A DNA stretch of 12,990 nucleotides from Comamonadaceae bacterium. GTDB taxonomy: Bacteria > Pseudomonadota > Gammaproteobacteria > Burkholderiales > Burkholderiaceae_C. Within the stretch, counting starts at the first letter, position 1. Each line of letters starts with the position of its first letter. The notes beneath the pieces are model-generated. The model was not told the DNA's origin. It saw nothing but the letters and a program-made list of their open reading frames with translations, and searched no databases. The translations under genes were made by a program, and so were the position numbers. Below, in pieces: positions 1 through 6,698 of this stretch. Where the stretch lies: the NCBI GenBank assembly GCA_947372005.1, contig CANBRV010000037.1, positions 1 to 12,990 on the forward strand. Direction: 5' to 3'.

Positions 1-582
1 CAAATTGGCGGTGCGCCCGGCAATAAAAATCTTGAACCCATGCCATGGCGGCCATTTCAAACGGTGACGTGGGCGTATTTTTTGTATGGCGTGGGCTATA
101 TCGTGTACCTCACGTTCGTCATTGCATGGCTGCGTGAAATGAAGCTGGGCACGGTTGCGGCAACGACTGTGTGGCTGGTGCTTGGCATGGCTGCTATGGC
201 CTCGGGCTATGTATGGAAGGGCGTGATGGCACGTTGGCAGCCCACATCGACATTTGCCGCTGCCACGCTGTGCACTGCTTTGGGAACGGCGCTGCCATTG
301 ATCTCCCAGACATTTGCCGTTTTGTTGCTATCTGCTGCACTCGTGGGCGGTTCGTTTTTTATGGTGCCAGGCGCCATGATGGCTTTGGCACGCAAGACTT
401 TGCCTCAATCGCTGTGGGCAAAGGCCATGAATTACTTCACCATGATCTTTGCCATCGGCCAAGCGCTAGGGCCTGTCGCCGCTGGCTGGATAGCGGACAC
501 CTACGGTATGAATGCTGCAATGGCTGCGGGGGCAGGTGTTTTGGTGCTTGCGGCAGGTTTGGCGAAGTTGCAGCGCAGCTAA
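1..582 (+). CDS. MFS transporter, YbfB/YjiJ type, C-terminal part (5' end outside window)
   Basis: The reading frame is open from base 1, so the gene begins upstream of the window; 193 residues are visible and end at TAA 580-582. The visible part is almost wholly hydrophobic, with about five to six membrane-spanning stretches separated by short basic loops, as expected for the second half of a 12-helix major facilitator carrier. The segment YFLYGVGYIVYLTFVIAWLR (residues about 24-43 of the visible part) is the kind of opening helix of the second half seen in YbfB/YjiJ (MFS_4) proteins. The late segment AIGQALGPVAAGWIADTYG is a typical MFS helix-loop pattern. Substrate is unknown and cannot be read from sequence. 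The gene is convergent with gph, with one base between the two stop codons and no visible terminator hairpin. The family call is from recalled similarity; subfamily is moderately sure. Confidence 0.8.
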   Translation, partial: QIGGAPGNKNLEPMPWRPFQTVTWAYFLYGVGYIVYLTFVIAWLREMKLGTVAATTVWLVLGMAAMASGYVWKGVMARWQPTSTFAAATLCTALGTALPLISQTFAVLLLSAALVGGSFFMVPGAMMALARKTLPQSLWAKAMNYFTMIFAIGQALGPVAAGWIADTYGMNAAMAAGAGVLVLAAGLAKLQRS

Positions 583-583
583 T

Positions 584-1288
584 TTAGCCCAGTAGATCAA
601 GTAATGCCAGTAAGTCGGCAGGTTGATTTAGCACGTGATCGGCGTTCCAGGTCGCAAGTTCGTGTTCGCCTTCGTACCCCCAAGTCACGGCAATCGTCGT
701 CATACCTGCGGCGTGGCCAGCGTCAATGTCGCGTTTGTCGTCACCCAAATACCAGCAGTTGTTGGCTTGCAAGCCTTTTGCTAATTGGCTTGCAAGGCGA
801 CATGCCTCTACCAGCGGTGCTGGATGTGGCTTGGCGTAAGCCGTGGTGTCGCCGCTGACCACGGCGCAGGCGCCGTGCAGCTCTGGCATGCACGCCACTA
901 GCGGATCGGTAAACCGCTTCGATTTATTGGTCACGATGCCCCACACAATGCCTCGTGACTCTAGGTTTCGCAGCATGTCCGCCACACCTGCAAACGCAAA
1001 AGTGCGTGCGTCCGCTGCGCCAATCGATGCTTCGTAATTAGCAAAAAATTCTTCGCGCATTGCTAAAAAATCAGCGTGATCGGGCGCTATATCAAACGCC
1101 ACTTTGAGCATGCCGCGTGCACCAACGCCAGCCATCGGGCGATAGAGTGCGTCTGGTAGCGAGAGCAGACCGCGATCTGTTCGCATCTTGTCTACGGCAG
1201 CGCCTAAGTCTGGTGCGCTGTCGATGAGCGTTCCGTCAAGGTCAAAAAAAATGGCGGCAGGTTGTACGGGCAGTTTTGCGTGGCTCAT
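584..1288 (-). CDS. gph: Phosphoglycolate phosphatase, HAD superfamily
   Basis: Encodes a 234-residue cytosolic HAD hydrolase predicted to convert 2-phosphoglycolate to glycolate, a salvage step for the product of DNA 3'-end repair. All four HAD motifs are visible: motif I FFDLDGTLIDS with the nucleophile Asp16 and acid/base Asp18; motif II Thr120 in GIVTNKS; motif III Lys153 in AKPHP; motif IV YLGDDKRDID with Asp183 and Asp187 for Mg2+. An alpha-helical cap lies at about residues 25-95, the usual place for the Gph/PGP branch, and the length fits. Its ATG overlaps the ubiG stop as ATGA (1285-1288), so it is probably translated together with ubiG. UbiG-Gph pairing is common in Burkholderiales and supports Gph over other HAD phosphatases, although close relatives with other substrates cannot be excluded from sequence alone. 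Confidence 0.87.
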   Translation of the reverse strand: MSHAKLPVQPAAIFFDLDGTLIDSAPDLGAAVDKMRTDRGLLSLPDALYRPMAGVGARGMLKVAFDIAPDHADFLAMREEFFANYEASIGAADARTFAFAGVADMLRNLESRGIVWGIVTNKSKRFTDPLVACMPELHGACAVVSGDTTAYAKPHPAPLVEACRLASQLAKGLQANNCWYLGDDKRDIDAGHAAGMTTIAVTWGYEGEHELATWNADHVLNQPADLLALLDLLG

Positions 1289-2007
1289 ATTTTTTGCATC
1301 GCCATCATGTAGTTGACGCTGGTATCCGTATTTAAGGCGTATCGCTGGGTGATCGGGCTGTAGCCCAATCCACGTGTGGCTTGTAGGCTAAGGCCACTGC
1401 TTCGCGCCCAAGCAGCCAGTTCAGCAGGCTGGATAAATTTTGCGTATTCGTGCGTGCCACGTGGAATCAGTCCGAGCACATATTCAGCGCCCACAATCGC
1501 CTCTGCAAACGATTTGACGTTTCGGTTGATGGTGGAAAAAAATACCCAGCCATTTGATTTAACCAACGTTGCGCAGGCTCGCACAATGGCAGCTGGATCG
1601 GGCACATGTTCTAGCATTTCCATGCAGGTCACCACATCAAATGATGCGGGCGATTCAATCGCCAACGCCTCGGCGCTGATTTCACGATAGCTCACGCTGG
1701 GCGTATTTGCTTCCAGCGCATGCAACTGCGCAATTTGCAATGATTCGCGGCCTAAATCAATCCCTAAAACTGAAGCGCCTGTCGCATCTTTGCTGGCAAG
1801 ATGTGCCATGCTGTCGGCAAGAATACCACCGCCGCAGCCCACATCCAGTATGCATTTTCCACCAAGTGGTGCTATGGAATCTATCCACCCCAAGCGCAAA
1901 GGATTGATCGTGTGCAGCGCACCAAACGAAGGGCTGCTGGTGTCCCACCAGTCGTGTGCGACGTCGGTAAATTTGGCGAGCTCGGCCGCATCAAAATTTT
2001 TATTCAT
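1285..2007 (-). CDS. ubiG: Ubiquinone biosynthesis O-methyltransferase
   Basis: Encodes a 240-residue SAM-dependent methyltransferase for the two O-methylation steps of ubiquinone synthesis (2-polyprenyl-6-hydroxyphenol and 3-demethylubiquinol). Visible features: N-terminal helix ending FTDVAHDWWD (13-22), SAM motif I CILDVGCGGGI (52-62), the acidic ribose-binding Asp84 in LGIDLG, the CMEMLEHVPDP segment (128-138), and the UbiG-specific STINRN with the following amphipathic insert and GTHEYAKFIQP (158-193), which UbiG uses to contact the membrane. Length matches the family. The ATG at 2005-2007 has only a weak purine-rich stretch (AAGAGA, complement of 2018-2023) as ribosome site, and that stretch touches the start codon of the divergent oxidoreductase gene. 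In relatives ubiG usually follows ompA directly; here a 5 kb opposing operon separates them. First gene of a two-gene unit with gph. Confidence 0.93.
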   Translation of the reverse strand: MNKNFDAAELAKFTDVAHDWWDTSSPSFGALHTINPLRLGWIDSIAPLGGKCILDVGCGGGILADSMAHLASKDATGASVLGIDLGRESLQIAQLHALEANTPSVSYREISAEALAIESPASFDVVTCMEMLEHVPDPAAIVRACATLVKSNGWVFFSTINRNVKSFAEAIVGAEYVLGLIPRGTHEYAKFIQPAELAAWARSSGLSLQATRGLGYSPITQRYALNTDTSVNYMMAMQKI

Positions 2008-2023
2008 GCTGTAATTGTCTCTT
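2008..2023. promoter_or_regulatory. 16-bp divergent gap between ubiG and the lipid operon
   Basis: Only 16 bases separate the ubiG ATG (minus strand) from the ATG of the oxidoreductase gene (plus strand). This is too short for a bacterial promoter, so the promoter of each unit must lie within the opposite gene's 5' coding region. I looked at 1880-2023 for sigma-70-like boxes and for the alphaproteobacterial sigma-E pattern (TGATCC with TAAG-type -10) and found no convincing match. The regulatory content is inferred from geometry, not from recognised boxes. Confidence 0.4.
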
Positions 2024-3334
2024 ATGACTTCAACTCAAAACACCGTAGCGAATATCGCAGTTGTGGGCAGCGGCATTGCAGGTTTGTCCGCTGCTTGGCA
2101 TTTGGTGCAGGATCCGCGCGTTCGCGTGACGCTCTACGAATCTGACCTGCGCCTCGGCGGTCACGCGCATACGGTAGACGTGACCGTTGGCGGCAAAACC
2201 TTTGGTGTGGATACGGGGTTCTTGGTCTTCAATCACAAAACTTATCCAGGCCTCACGCCGTTTTTTGAGCAACTCGGTGTGGTGACCGCGCCATCTGATA
2301 TGGGGTTTTCGGTGCAAGTTGGAAAATCTTTGGAGTGGGCGGGCAATAGCCTATCGAGCGTTTTTACGCAGCGCAAAAACTTGGCTAGCCCTCGCTTTTG
2401 GCGAATGCTGAAAGACATGCTGCGCTTCAATAAAGCAGCGACTCGCTTTGCACTTCAGCCGCCAAACACTACGCAAACGCTGGGTGAGTATTTGGTTGCC
2501 AATCGGTACAGCGCCGAGCTGCGCGATTGGTATTTGATTCCGATGGCTGCTGCCATTTGGAGTTGCCCCACCGAGACCATGCTGGCGTATCCCATGGCGA
2601 CGTTTTCGCGCTTTTGCCATAACCATGGACTTTTGCAAATCACGAATCGTCCGCAGTGGTACACGGTGCAGGGTGGTTCTCGGCAGTACGTGGATAAAGT
2701 TCGGGAAGCTTTATCTAGTAAGGGCTGCGAGGTGCGCCTTGGACAAGCCGTAACAAAGATTGCGCGCACGGATGATGGCGTGACCTTGCACACAGCAGTG
2801 GGCGTAGCACGCTTTGATGCGGTAGTGATTGCTGCGCATTCGGATCAAGCGCTACGTTTGCTGGACGCGCCCACAGCGGATGAGCAGCGCGTGCTGGGTG
2901 CGATTCGGTATCAGCCTAATCTTGCGGTATTGCATACGGACAGTTCGGTGCTGCCTAGCCATCAGAGGGCTTGGGCGGCGTGGAATTACGAAACGCAATC
3001 CAGTAGCGCCAATCCAAACCAGCAGCGCGTCTGTTTGCACTATTTGCTTAACAAACTGCAGCCGCTGCCCGTTGGTGTGGACGCCCCTGTGCTGGTGAGT
3101 TTGAATCCGCTAAGCCCAATTGACCCCGCCAAAGTGCTCCAAACGTTTGACTATGACCATCCCGTGTTTGACAGCGGTGCGATTGCCGCGCAGCAAGCAC
3201 TGCCAAGCATTCAAGGAGATAGGACGGGGGGCGGCGTGTGGTTTGCAGGCGCTTGGGCGAACTATGGATTCCATGAAGATGGCTTCCAGTCGGGTAGAGA
3301 TGCCGCAAAAGCTGTATTGGCCAGATTGAAATGA
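2024..3334 (+). CDS. FAD-dependent amine-oxidase-fold protein, COG2907 (UfaD-like candidate fatty-acid desaturase)
   Basis: A 436-residue flavoprotein. The N terminus has the dinucleotide-binding fold IAVVGSGIAGLSAAW (Gly15, Gly17, Gly20), the acidic end of strand 2 (Glu39 in LYESD), and the following LGGHAHT, all typical of the amine oxidase/phytoene desaturase superfamily. The C-terminal flavin motif VWFAGAWANYGFHEDGFQSG is characteristic of COG2907. I chose ATG 2024; an in-frame TTG at 2015 would add three residues but has no better ribosome site. Family knowledge: COG2907 proteins sit beside DUF1365 and CFA-like genes, belong to the sigma-E/ChrR singlet-oxygen regulon of Rhodobacter sphaeroides, and a member there (UfaD) is reported to desaturate a methylated 18:1 acyl chain on the way to furan fatty acids. 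The same role here is inference. First gene of a six-gene unit; its stop overlaps the next start as ATGA (3331-3334). Confidence 0.85.
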   Translation: MTSTQNTVANIAVVGSGIAGLSAAWHLVQDPRVRVTLYESDLRLGGHAHTVDVTVGGKTFGVDTGFLVFNHKTYPGLTPFFEQLGVVTAPSDMGFSVQVGKSLEWAGNSLSSVFTQRKNLASPRFWRMLKDMLRFNKAATRFALQPPNTTQTLGEYLVANRYSAELRDWYLIPMAAAIWSCPTETMLAYPMATFSRFCHNHGLLQITNRPQWYTVQGGSRQYVDKVREALSSKGCEVRLGQAVTKIARTDDGVTLHTAVGVARFDAVVIAAHSDQALRLLDAPTADEQRVLGAIRYQPNLAVLHTDSSVLPSHQRAWAAWNYETQSSSANPNQQRVCLHYLLNKLQPLPVGVDAPVLVSLNPLSPIDPAKVLQTFDYDHPVFDSGAIAAQQALPSIQGDRTGGGVWFAGAWANYGFHEDGFQSGRDAAKAVLARLK

Positions 3335-4188
3335 ATCAATTACTAAGGCCTGATGCCGCGCTTGAATTTGGCTTTGGCGTCACGCGTCACAAAAGGCTTT
3401 GGCCAAAAGAAAATAGCTTCGAGGTAGGGAGCGTGTTTGTGCGTCTTCCTATGCGTGCCATTGCTTTGCAGCCACCATCCAGAATGGCCTTTGGACTCTT
3501 TGGTCTGAACAAGGGCAGCCCGCTTGGCTTTGCGGACAGCGACCATTTTGAGCGCAGCAAAACGCACGGCAGTGCGCTCGCAGCGCTAGACAAATTGCTG
3601 TTGGCGCAAGGCATCACGTCTTGTACGGGTGCGCTTGCGGGTGAAGTCTGGCTGCATACGTTCCCGCGTGTGCTGGGTTATGCGTTTAAGCCTGTGAGTT
3701 TTTGGTTTTGCCACGATCGCACAGGCGTGCTTCGCGCTGCCCTTGTCGAAGTGCACAACACCTTTGGCGAGCAGCATTGCTATTTGCTGCATCACAAAGA
3801 TGGCTCGTCGCTTGTGGATGGCGCGACTGTGGTAGCGCAAAAGGTGTTTCATGTCAGCCCGTTTTTTCCTGTGCGCGGGGAATATCGATTTCGCTGGCAC
3901 CTAGGCTCGCAAAATTTGAATCTAAACCGCTCGGTGGTGCGTATTGACTATATGGACGCGCATCACCACCCCGAACAGCCACACGGCATCACGCTATCAA
4001 CCAGTATCTCTGGGCGGCATGAGCAGGTGACAACGGTGTCTTGTCTGCGCGTTTTGTTCGGGTATCCTTTGCACGCTACGGTAGTGTTACTTCGGATACA
4101 TTACCAGGCGCTCAGGCTATGGTGCAAGGGCGCGCGCTTTTACCGCTTGCCCGGCAAGCCTTTTATCGATGTCACGCACAGTCAATGA
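3331..4188 (+). CDS. DUF1365 family protein
   Basis: A 285-residue protein of the DUF1365 family (PF07103), whose biochemical activity is not firmly established to my knowledge. Family hallmarks are present: the N-terminal VTRHKRLWPKENSFEVG (17-33); the core GYAFKPVSFWFCHD (116-129); EVHNTFGEQHCY (140-151); and KVFHVSPFFPVRGEYRFR (171-188). Many conserved His, Asp and aromatic residues (His129, His142, His174, and the cluster His211-213) could bind metal or substrate, but that is only suggestive. The C-terminal stretch from about 236 to 262 is fairly hydrophobic and may contact the membrane. DUF1365 genes almost always sit between a COG2907 gene and a CFA-like gene, as here, and one has been linked to the R. 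sphaeroides singlet-oxygen response; a part in oxidising methylated acyl chains is a reasonable guess only. Start ATG 3331 is fixed by the ATGA overlap with the upstream gene; the 3' end overlaps the methyltransferase gene by 20 bases. Confidence 0.88.
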   Translation: MNQLLRPDAALEFGFGVTRHKRLWPKENSFEVGSVFVRLPMRAIALQPPSRMAFGLFGLNKGSPLGFADSDHFERSKTHGSALAALDKLLLAQGITSCTGALAGEVWLHTFPRVLGYAFKPVSFWFCHDRTGVLRAALVEVHNTFGEQHCYLLHHKDGSSLVDGATVVAQKVFHVSPFFPVRGEYRFRWHLGSQNLNLNRSVVRIDYMDAHHHPEQPHGITLSTSISGRHEQVTTVSCLRVLFGYPLHATVVLLRIHYQALRLWCKGARFYRLPGKPFIDVTHSQ

Positions 4189-5350
4189 ACGTATTATTTT
4201 TGGAATGTTGGAAAAACTCCAACACGGCACATTAAGGCTCACAACGCCAAGTGGTGAAGTGCGCGAATTTGGTACTCGTACAAGCCAAGCACCATATGAC
4301 TTGGTAGCCGATCTTCAGATTCTCGATACGCAGGTTTACAGCGATATTTTGCGTGGTGGTGATATCGCGTTTGCTGAAATGTTTATGCACGGCAAAGTGA
4401 CCACGACGGATTTGCCGCAGTTACTCAAATTGTTTGCACGCAATCGCCAAGCTATTGAGGCGGCCCTGCATGGCAGTTGGTGGGGCGTGCTATTAGATCG
4501 CTTGCTGCATGTGCTGCGGCGCAATACCAAACGCCAAGCGCGTAAAAACATTGAAGCGCATTACGACCTTGGCAATGACTTTTATAAGCTGTGGCTAGAC
4601 CCCACCATGACCTACAGCAGCGCCCTGTTCGAGGGTGCCGATGTCTCCCTGCCAGCGGCGCAAGAGGCCAAGTATCAACGCGTGCTGGGACAGCTTGGAG
4701 ACGCCAAAAACATCTTAGAAATTGGCTGCGGCTGGGGCGGTTTTGCTGAGGTGGCCAGCAGCGCTGGGCGGCAGGTGACGGGGCTGACGCTCTCAACCGA
4801 GCAGTTGATTTATGCCCAAGAGCGACTCGTCCGATCGGGACAAGGCCATACGGCAGATTTGAAACTGCAAGATTACCGTGATGAGTCCAATCAATACGAT
4901 GGAGTGGCCAGCATCGAAATGTTTGAAGCTGTGGGTGAGTCCTATTGGCCATCGTACTTTGAGTGCGTAGCACGGAACTTAAAAACGGGTGGCCGTGCGT
5001 GCATTCAAAGCATCACGATTAAGGACGAGCTGTTTGACCGCTATCGCTTGGGTACAGATTTTATTCAGCGTTATATTTTTCCAGGTGGCATGTTGCCAAG
5101 TCCTACCGCTTTTGCAGAGGCTGCGTCAAGCAAGGGTTTGCGCATCGTCGATCACTTTTCATTTGGGCAAGATTACGCACGGACGCTGGCAATGTGGCGC
5201 AGCAACTTTTTAGCCAAATTGTCCGAAGTGCGGGCGCTGGGTTATCCAGAAAAATTTATCCGCATGTGGGATTTTTATTTGGCGTATTGCGAAGCGGGGT
5301 TTGAGTCGGGTGATACCAGCGTGATGCACTTCACTTTGGAGAAATCATGA
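4169..5350 (+). CDS. CFA-synthase-family SAM-dependent acyl-phospholipid methyltransferase (UfaM-like)
   Basis: A 393-residue member of the cyclopropane-fatty-acyl-phospholipid synthase family (COG2230). The N-terminal lipid-binding part carries GGDIAFAEMFMHG (63-75). The catalytic domain has HYDLGNDFY (131-139), SAM motif I LEIGCGWGG (183-191), GLTLSTEQ (205-212), LQDYRD (233-238), MFEAVGE (251-257) and YIFPGGMLPS (302-311). By alignment with E. coli Cfa from memory, Glu253, Tyr336 and Cys374 match active-site Glu239, Tyr317 and Cys354. Ser151 replaces Cys139 and Gln280 replaces His266, two residues of the bicarbonate site. The enzyme may therefore methylate an unsaturated chain without closing a cyclopropane ring, as UfaM does in furan fatty acid synthesis; this is inference. 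The substrate would be membrane phospholipid. ATG 4169 gives a 20-base overlap with the DUF1365 gene; ATG 4205 is a possible alternative. Neither has a clear Shine-Dalgarno sequence. It overlaps the next gene as ATGA. Confidence 0.88.
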   Translation: MSRTVNERIIFGMLEKLQHGTLRLTTPSGEVREFGTRTSQAPYDLVADLQILDTQVYSDILRGGDIAFAEMFMHGKVTTTDLPQLLKLFARNRQAIEAALHGSWWGVLLDRLLHVLRRNTKRQARKNIEAHYDLGNDFYKLWLDPTMTYSSALFEGADVSLPAAQEAKYQRVLGQLGDAKNILEIGCGWGGFAEVASSAGRQVTGLTLSTEQLIYAQERLVRSGQGHTADLKLQDYRDESNQYDGVASIEMFEAVGESYWPSYFECVARNLKTGGRACIQSITIKDELFDRYRLGTDFIQRYIFPGGMLPSPTAFAEAASSKGLRIVDHFSFGQDYARTLAMWRSNFLAKLSEVRALGYPEKFIRMWDFYLAYCEAGFESGDTSVMHFTLEKS

Positions 5351-5919
5351 GGCAATTGATGAAATGGCTGAATGTATTTTTGTGTGCGTTATTGCTGGCA
5401 AGTTGCACCGCTGTGGACGTTGCAAACTACGCCAAAGAGCAGCCTACGCTCAAGCTAGAGCAGTACTTCAACGGCAAGCTGGTGGGTCATGGCATGGTGA
5501 TGGATAGAAGTGGCGAGGTCACGCGGCGCTTTGTTGTCAACATCACGGGTACGCTGGGCACGGATACCAGCGGCTTGCAGACGCTGACGTTAGATGAACG
5601 GTTTGATTGGAGCGATGGCAAAAAAGAGGCTCGTGTGTGGACGCTAAAACGCGTTGCCAGCGGGGAGTGGTCAGGTCAGGCTGTCGATGTGGTGGGGGTG
5701 GCGGTTGGTAAGGTCGCCGGCAATGCGCTCAATTGGCGCTATGCACTGGCGCTGCCTGTTAAAGACGCCATCTATAACTTAGATTTTGATGATTGGATGT
5801 TTTTAATTAACGATCACGTGATGCTGAATAAAGCGGTGTTCAGCAAATACGGCATTCGGCTTGGTGAGATTTTGATTAGCTTTCAAAAGCTTGAAAAAGT
5901 TGATGGAAGCAAGCCATGA
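5347..5919 (+). CDS. DUF3833 family lipoprotein
   Basis: A 190-residue protein with a short lipoprotein signal peptide: positive start (MRQLMKW), hydrophobic core, and lipobox LASC with Cys20 as the lipidated residue. The +2 residue is Thr, not Asp, so outer-membrane sorting by Lol is likely. The mature part fits the DUF3833 family (PF12915): LEQYFNGKLVGHGMVMDRSG (36-55), RRFVVNITG, LDERFDWSDGKKEARVWTL, AVDVVGVAVGKVAGNA, YALALPV, and LDFDDWMFLINDHVMLNKA toward the end. Many beta-strand-like segments suggest a lipid-handling or beta-barrel-like fold, but no function has been shown to my knowledge. DUF3833 genes recur in clusters with CFA-like, COG2907 and DUF1365 genes, so a role in carrying or protecting the modified lipid in the envelope is a guess. 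The start is fixed by ATGA overlap with the methyltransferase gene; the end overlaps the dehydrogenase gene the same way. Confidence 0.88.
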   Translation: MRQLMKWLNVFLCALLLASCTAVDVANYAKEQPTLKLEQYFNGKLVGHGMVMDRSGEVTRRFVVNITGTLGTDTSGLQTLTLDERFDWSDGKKEARVWTLKRVASGEWSGQAVDVVGVAVGKVAGNALNWRYALALPVKDAIYNLDFDDWMFLINDHVMLNKAVFSKYGIRLGEILISFQKLEKVDGSKP

Positions 5920-6698
5920 GCTTCAACCCCGCAATCAAAACAACCGACTGGCAAGGCAAAAGCGTCTGGTTGATTGGCGCGTCTACGGGCATTGGCGAGG
6001 CATTGGCACGCAAGCTCACCAGCCTTGGCGCGTGTGTGGTTTTGAGCGCGAGGAATGCCGAGCGTTTAGCAACACTTTCAAACGAGCTACCTCGCTCTAG
6101 CCCACTAGCCATGGACTTCACCGACAGCATGGCCGTAGAGGCCATATGGCATAAGGCCTGCGAGGCATCTGCCCCGCACAGCATGCCTGACATGGTGATT
6201 GTGAATGCGGGTAGCTACGAGCCGATGCTGGCCAAAGATTTTGACCTTGCACGCGCCAAGCAGCAGTTCGAGGTGAACGTGGGCGGGCCGCTCAATGTAC
6301 TGGCCGAGGTACTGCCGGCGTACACCACCGCCAAGCGCGGGCACGTGGTCTTGGTTTCTAGCGTGGCGGGGTATCGTGCGCTGCCCAAGGCCTTGGTGTA
6401 TGGCGCTAGCAAGTCGGCACTGAGCTACATGGCGGAGGCGCTGTATTTGGAGTTGTCAAACAAGGGCGTCGCCGTGACGCTGGTTTGCCCAGGATTTGTC
6501 AAAACGCCGTTGACGGCCGACAATGATTTTGAGATGCCAGCGCTGATTTCGGCGGAAGAGGCGGCAGAGCAGATCGTGCGTGGACTTGCCCAAGGCGAGT
6601 TTGAAATTCATTTCCCTAAGCGGTTTACGCGTTTTTTAAAAATGCTGGATTGGTTGCCACGCAGTCTTTATTTCAAGCTAGTGAGAAAACTATTGTGA
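5916..6698 (+). CDS. Short-chain dehydrogenase/reductase (SDR)
   Basis: A 260-residue classical SDR, cytosolic, NAD(P)-dependent. Cofactor motif GASTGIGE (21-28, the TGxxxGxG pattern), NAG (97-99), catalytic tetrad Asn121, Ser149, Tyr162 and Lys166 (the last two in YGASK, with the usual 13-residue Ser-Tyr spacing), and the post-catalytic VCPGFVKTPL segment are all present. Arg46 after strand 2 (LSARN) would favour NADP(H). The C-terminal tail, from about residue 230, is basic and hydrophobic (KRFTRFLKMLDWLPRSLYF), suggesting membrane contact, as in SDRs acting on lipids. Substrate is unknown. The position in a lipid-modification operon, with ATGA coupling upstream (5916-5919) and GTGA coupling downstream (6695-6698), argues that it acts on an acyl-chain product or intermediate; this is inference. 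Class assignment is certain, substrate is not. Confidence 0.9.
   Translation: MSFNPAIKTTDWQGKSVWLIGASTGIGEALARKLTSLGACVVLSARNAERLATLSNELPRSSPLAMDFTDSMAVEAIWHKACEASAPHSMPDMVIVNAGSYEPMLAKDFDLARAKQQFEVNVGGPLNVLAEVLPAYTTAKRGHVVLVSSVAGYRALPKALVYGASKSALSYMAEALYLELSNKGVAVTLVCPGFVKTPLTADNDFEMPALISAEEAAEQIVRGLAQGEFEIHFPKRFTRFLKMLDWLPRSLYFKLVRKLL

Noticed and set aside
582..584. Terminator between the convergent transporter and gph
   Set aside because: The two stop codons are one base apart and no GC hairpin with a T run is visible around them.
171..587. Plus-strand frame of 138 codons overlapping the transporter
   Set aside because: Cys- and Arg-rich product without membrane pattern; the overlapping frame has the clear hydrophobic helices of a transporter.
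1900..1930. TGATCG at 1905-1910 as a -35 box of an ECF promoter
   Set aside because: No TAAG-type -10 sequence at the expected distance, and the match is a single six-base word.
4185..4235. Sixteen-codon frame starting at the ATG overlapping the DUF1365 stop
   Set aside because: Out of frame with the methyltransferase, no ribosome site, no recognisable product.
4452..4973. Antisense open frame of 173 codons opposite the methyltransferase gene
   Set aside because: It lies fully inside a gene with clear family motifs, has no recognisable domain, and is rich in Arg, Ser and Pro as expected of a shadow frame.
6650..6694. Upstream ATG start for the NTF2-like gene
   Set aside because: It would overlap the SDR gene by 49 bases; the GTG at 6695 gives the same 4-base coupling as the other junctions and a family-like N terminus.
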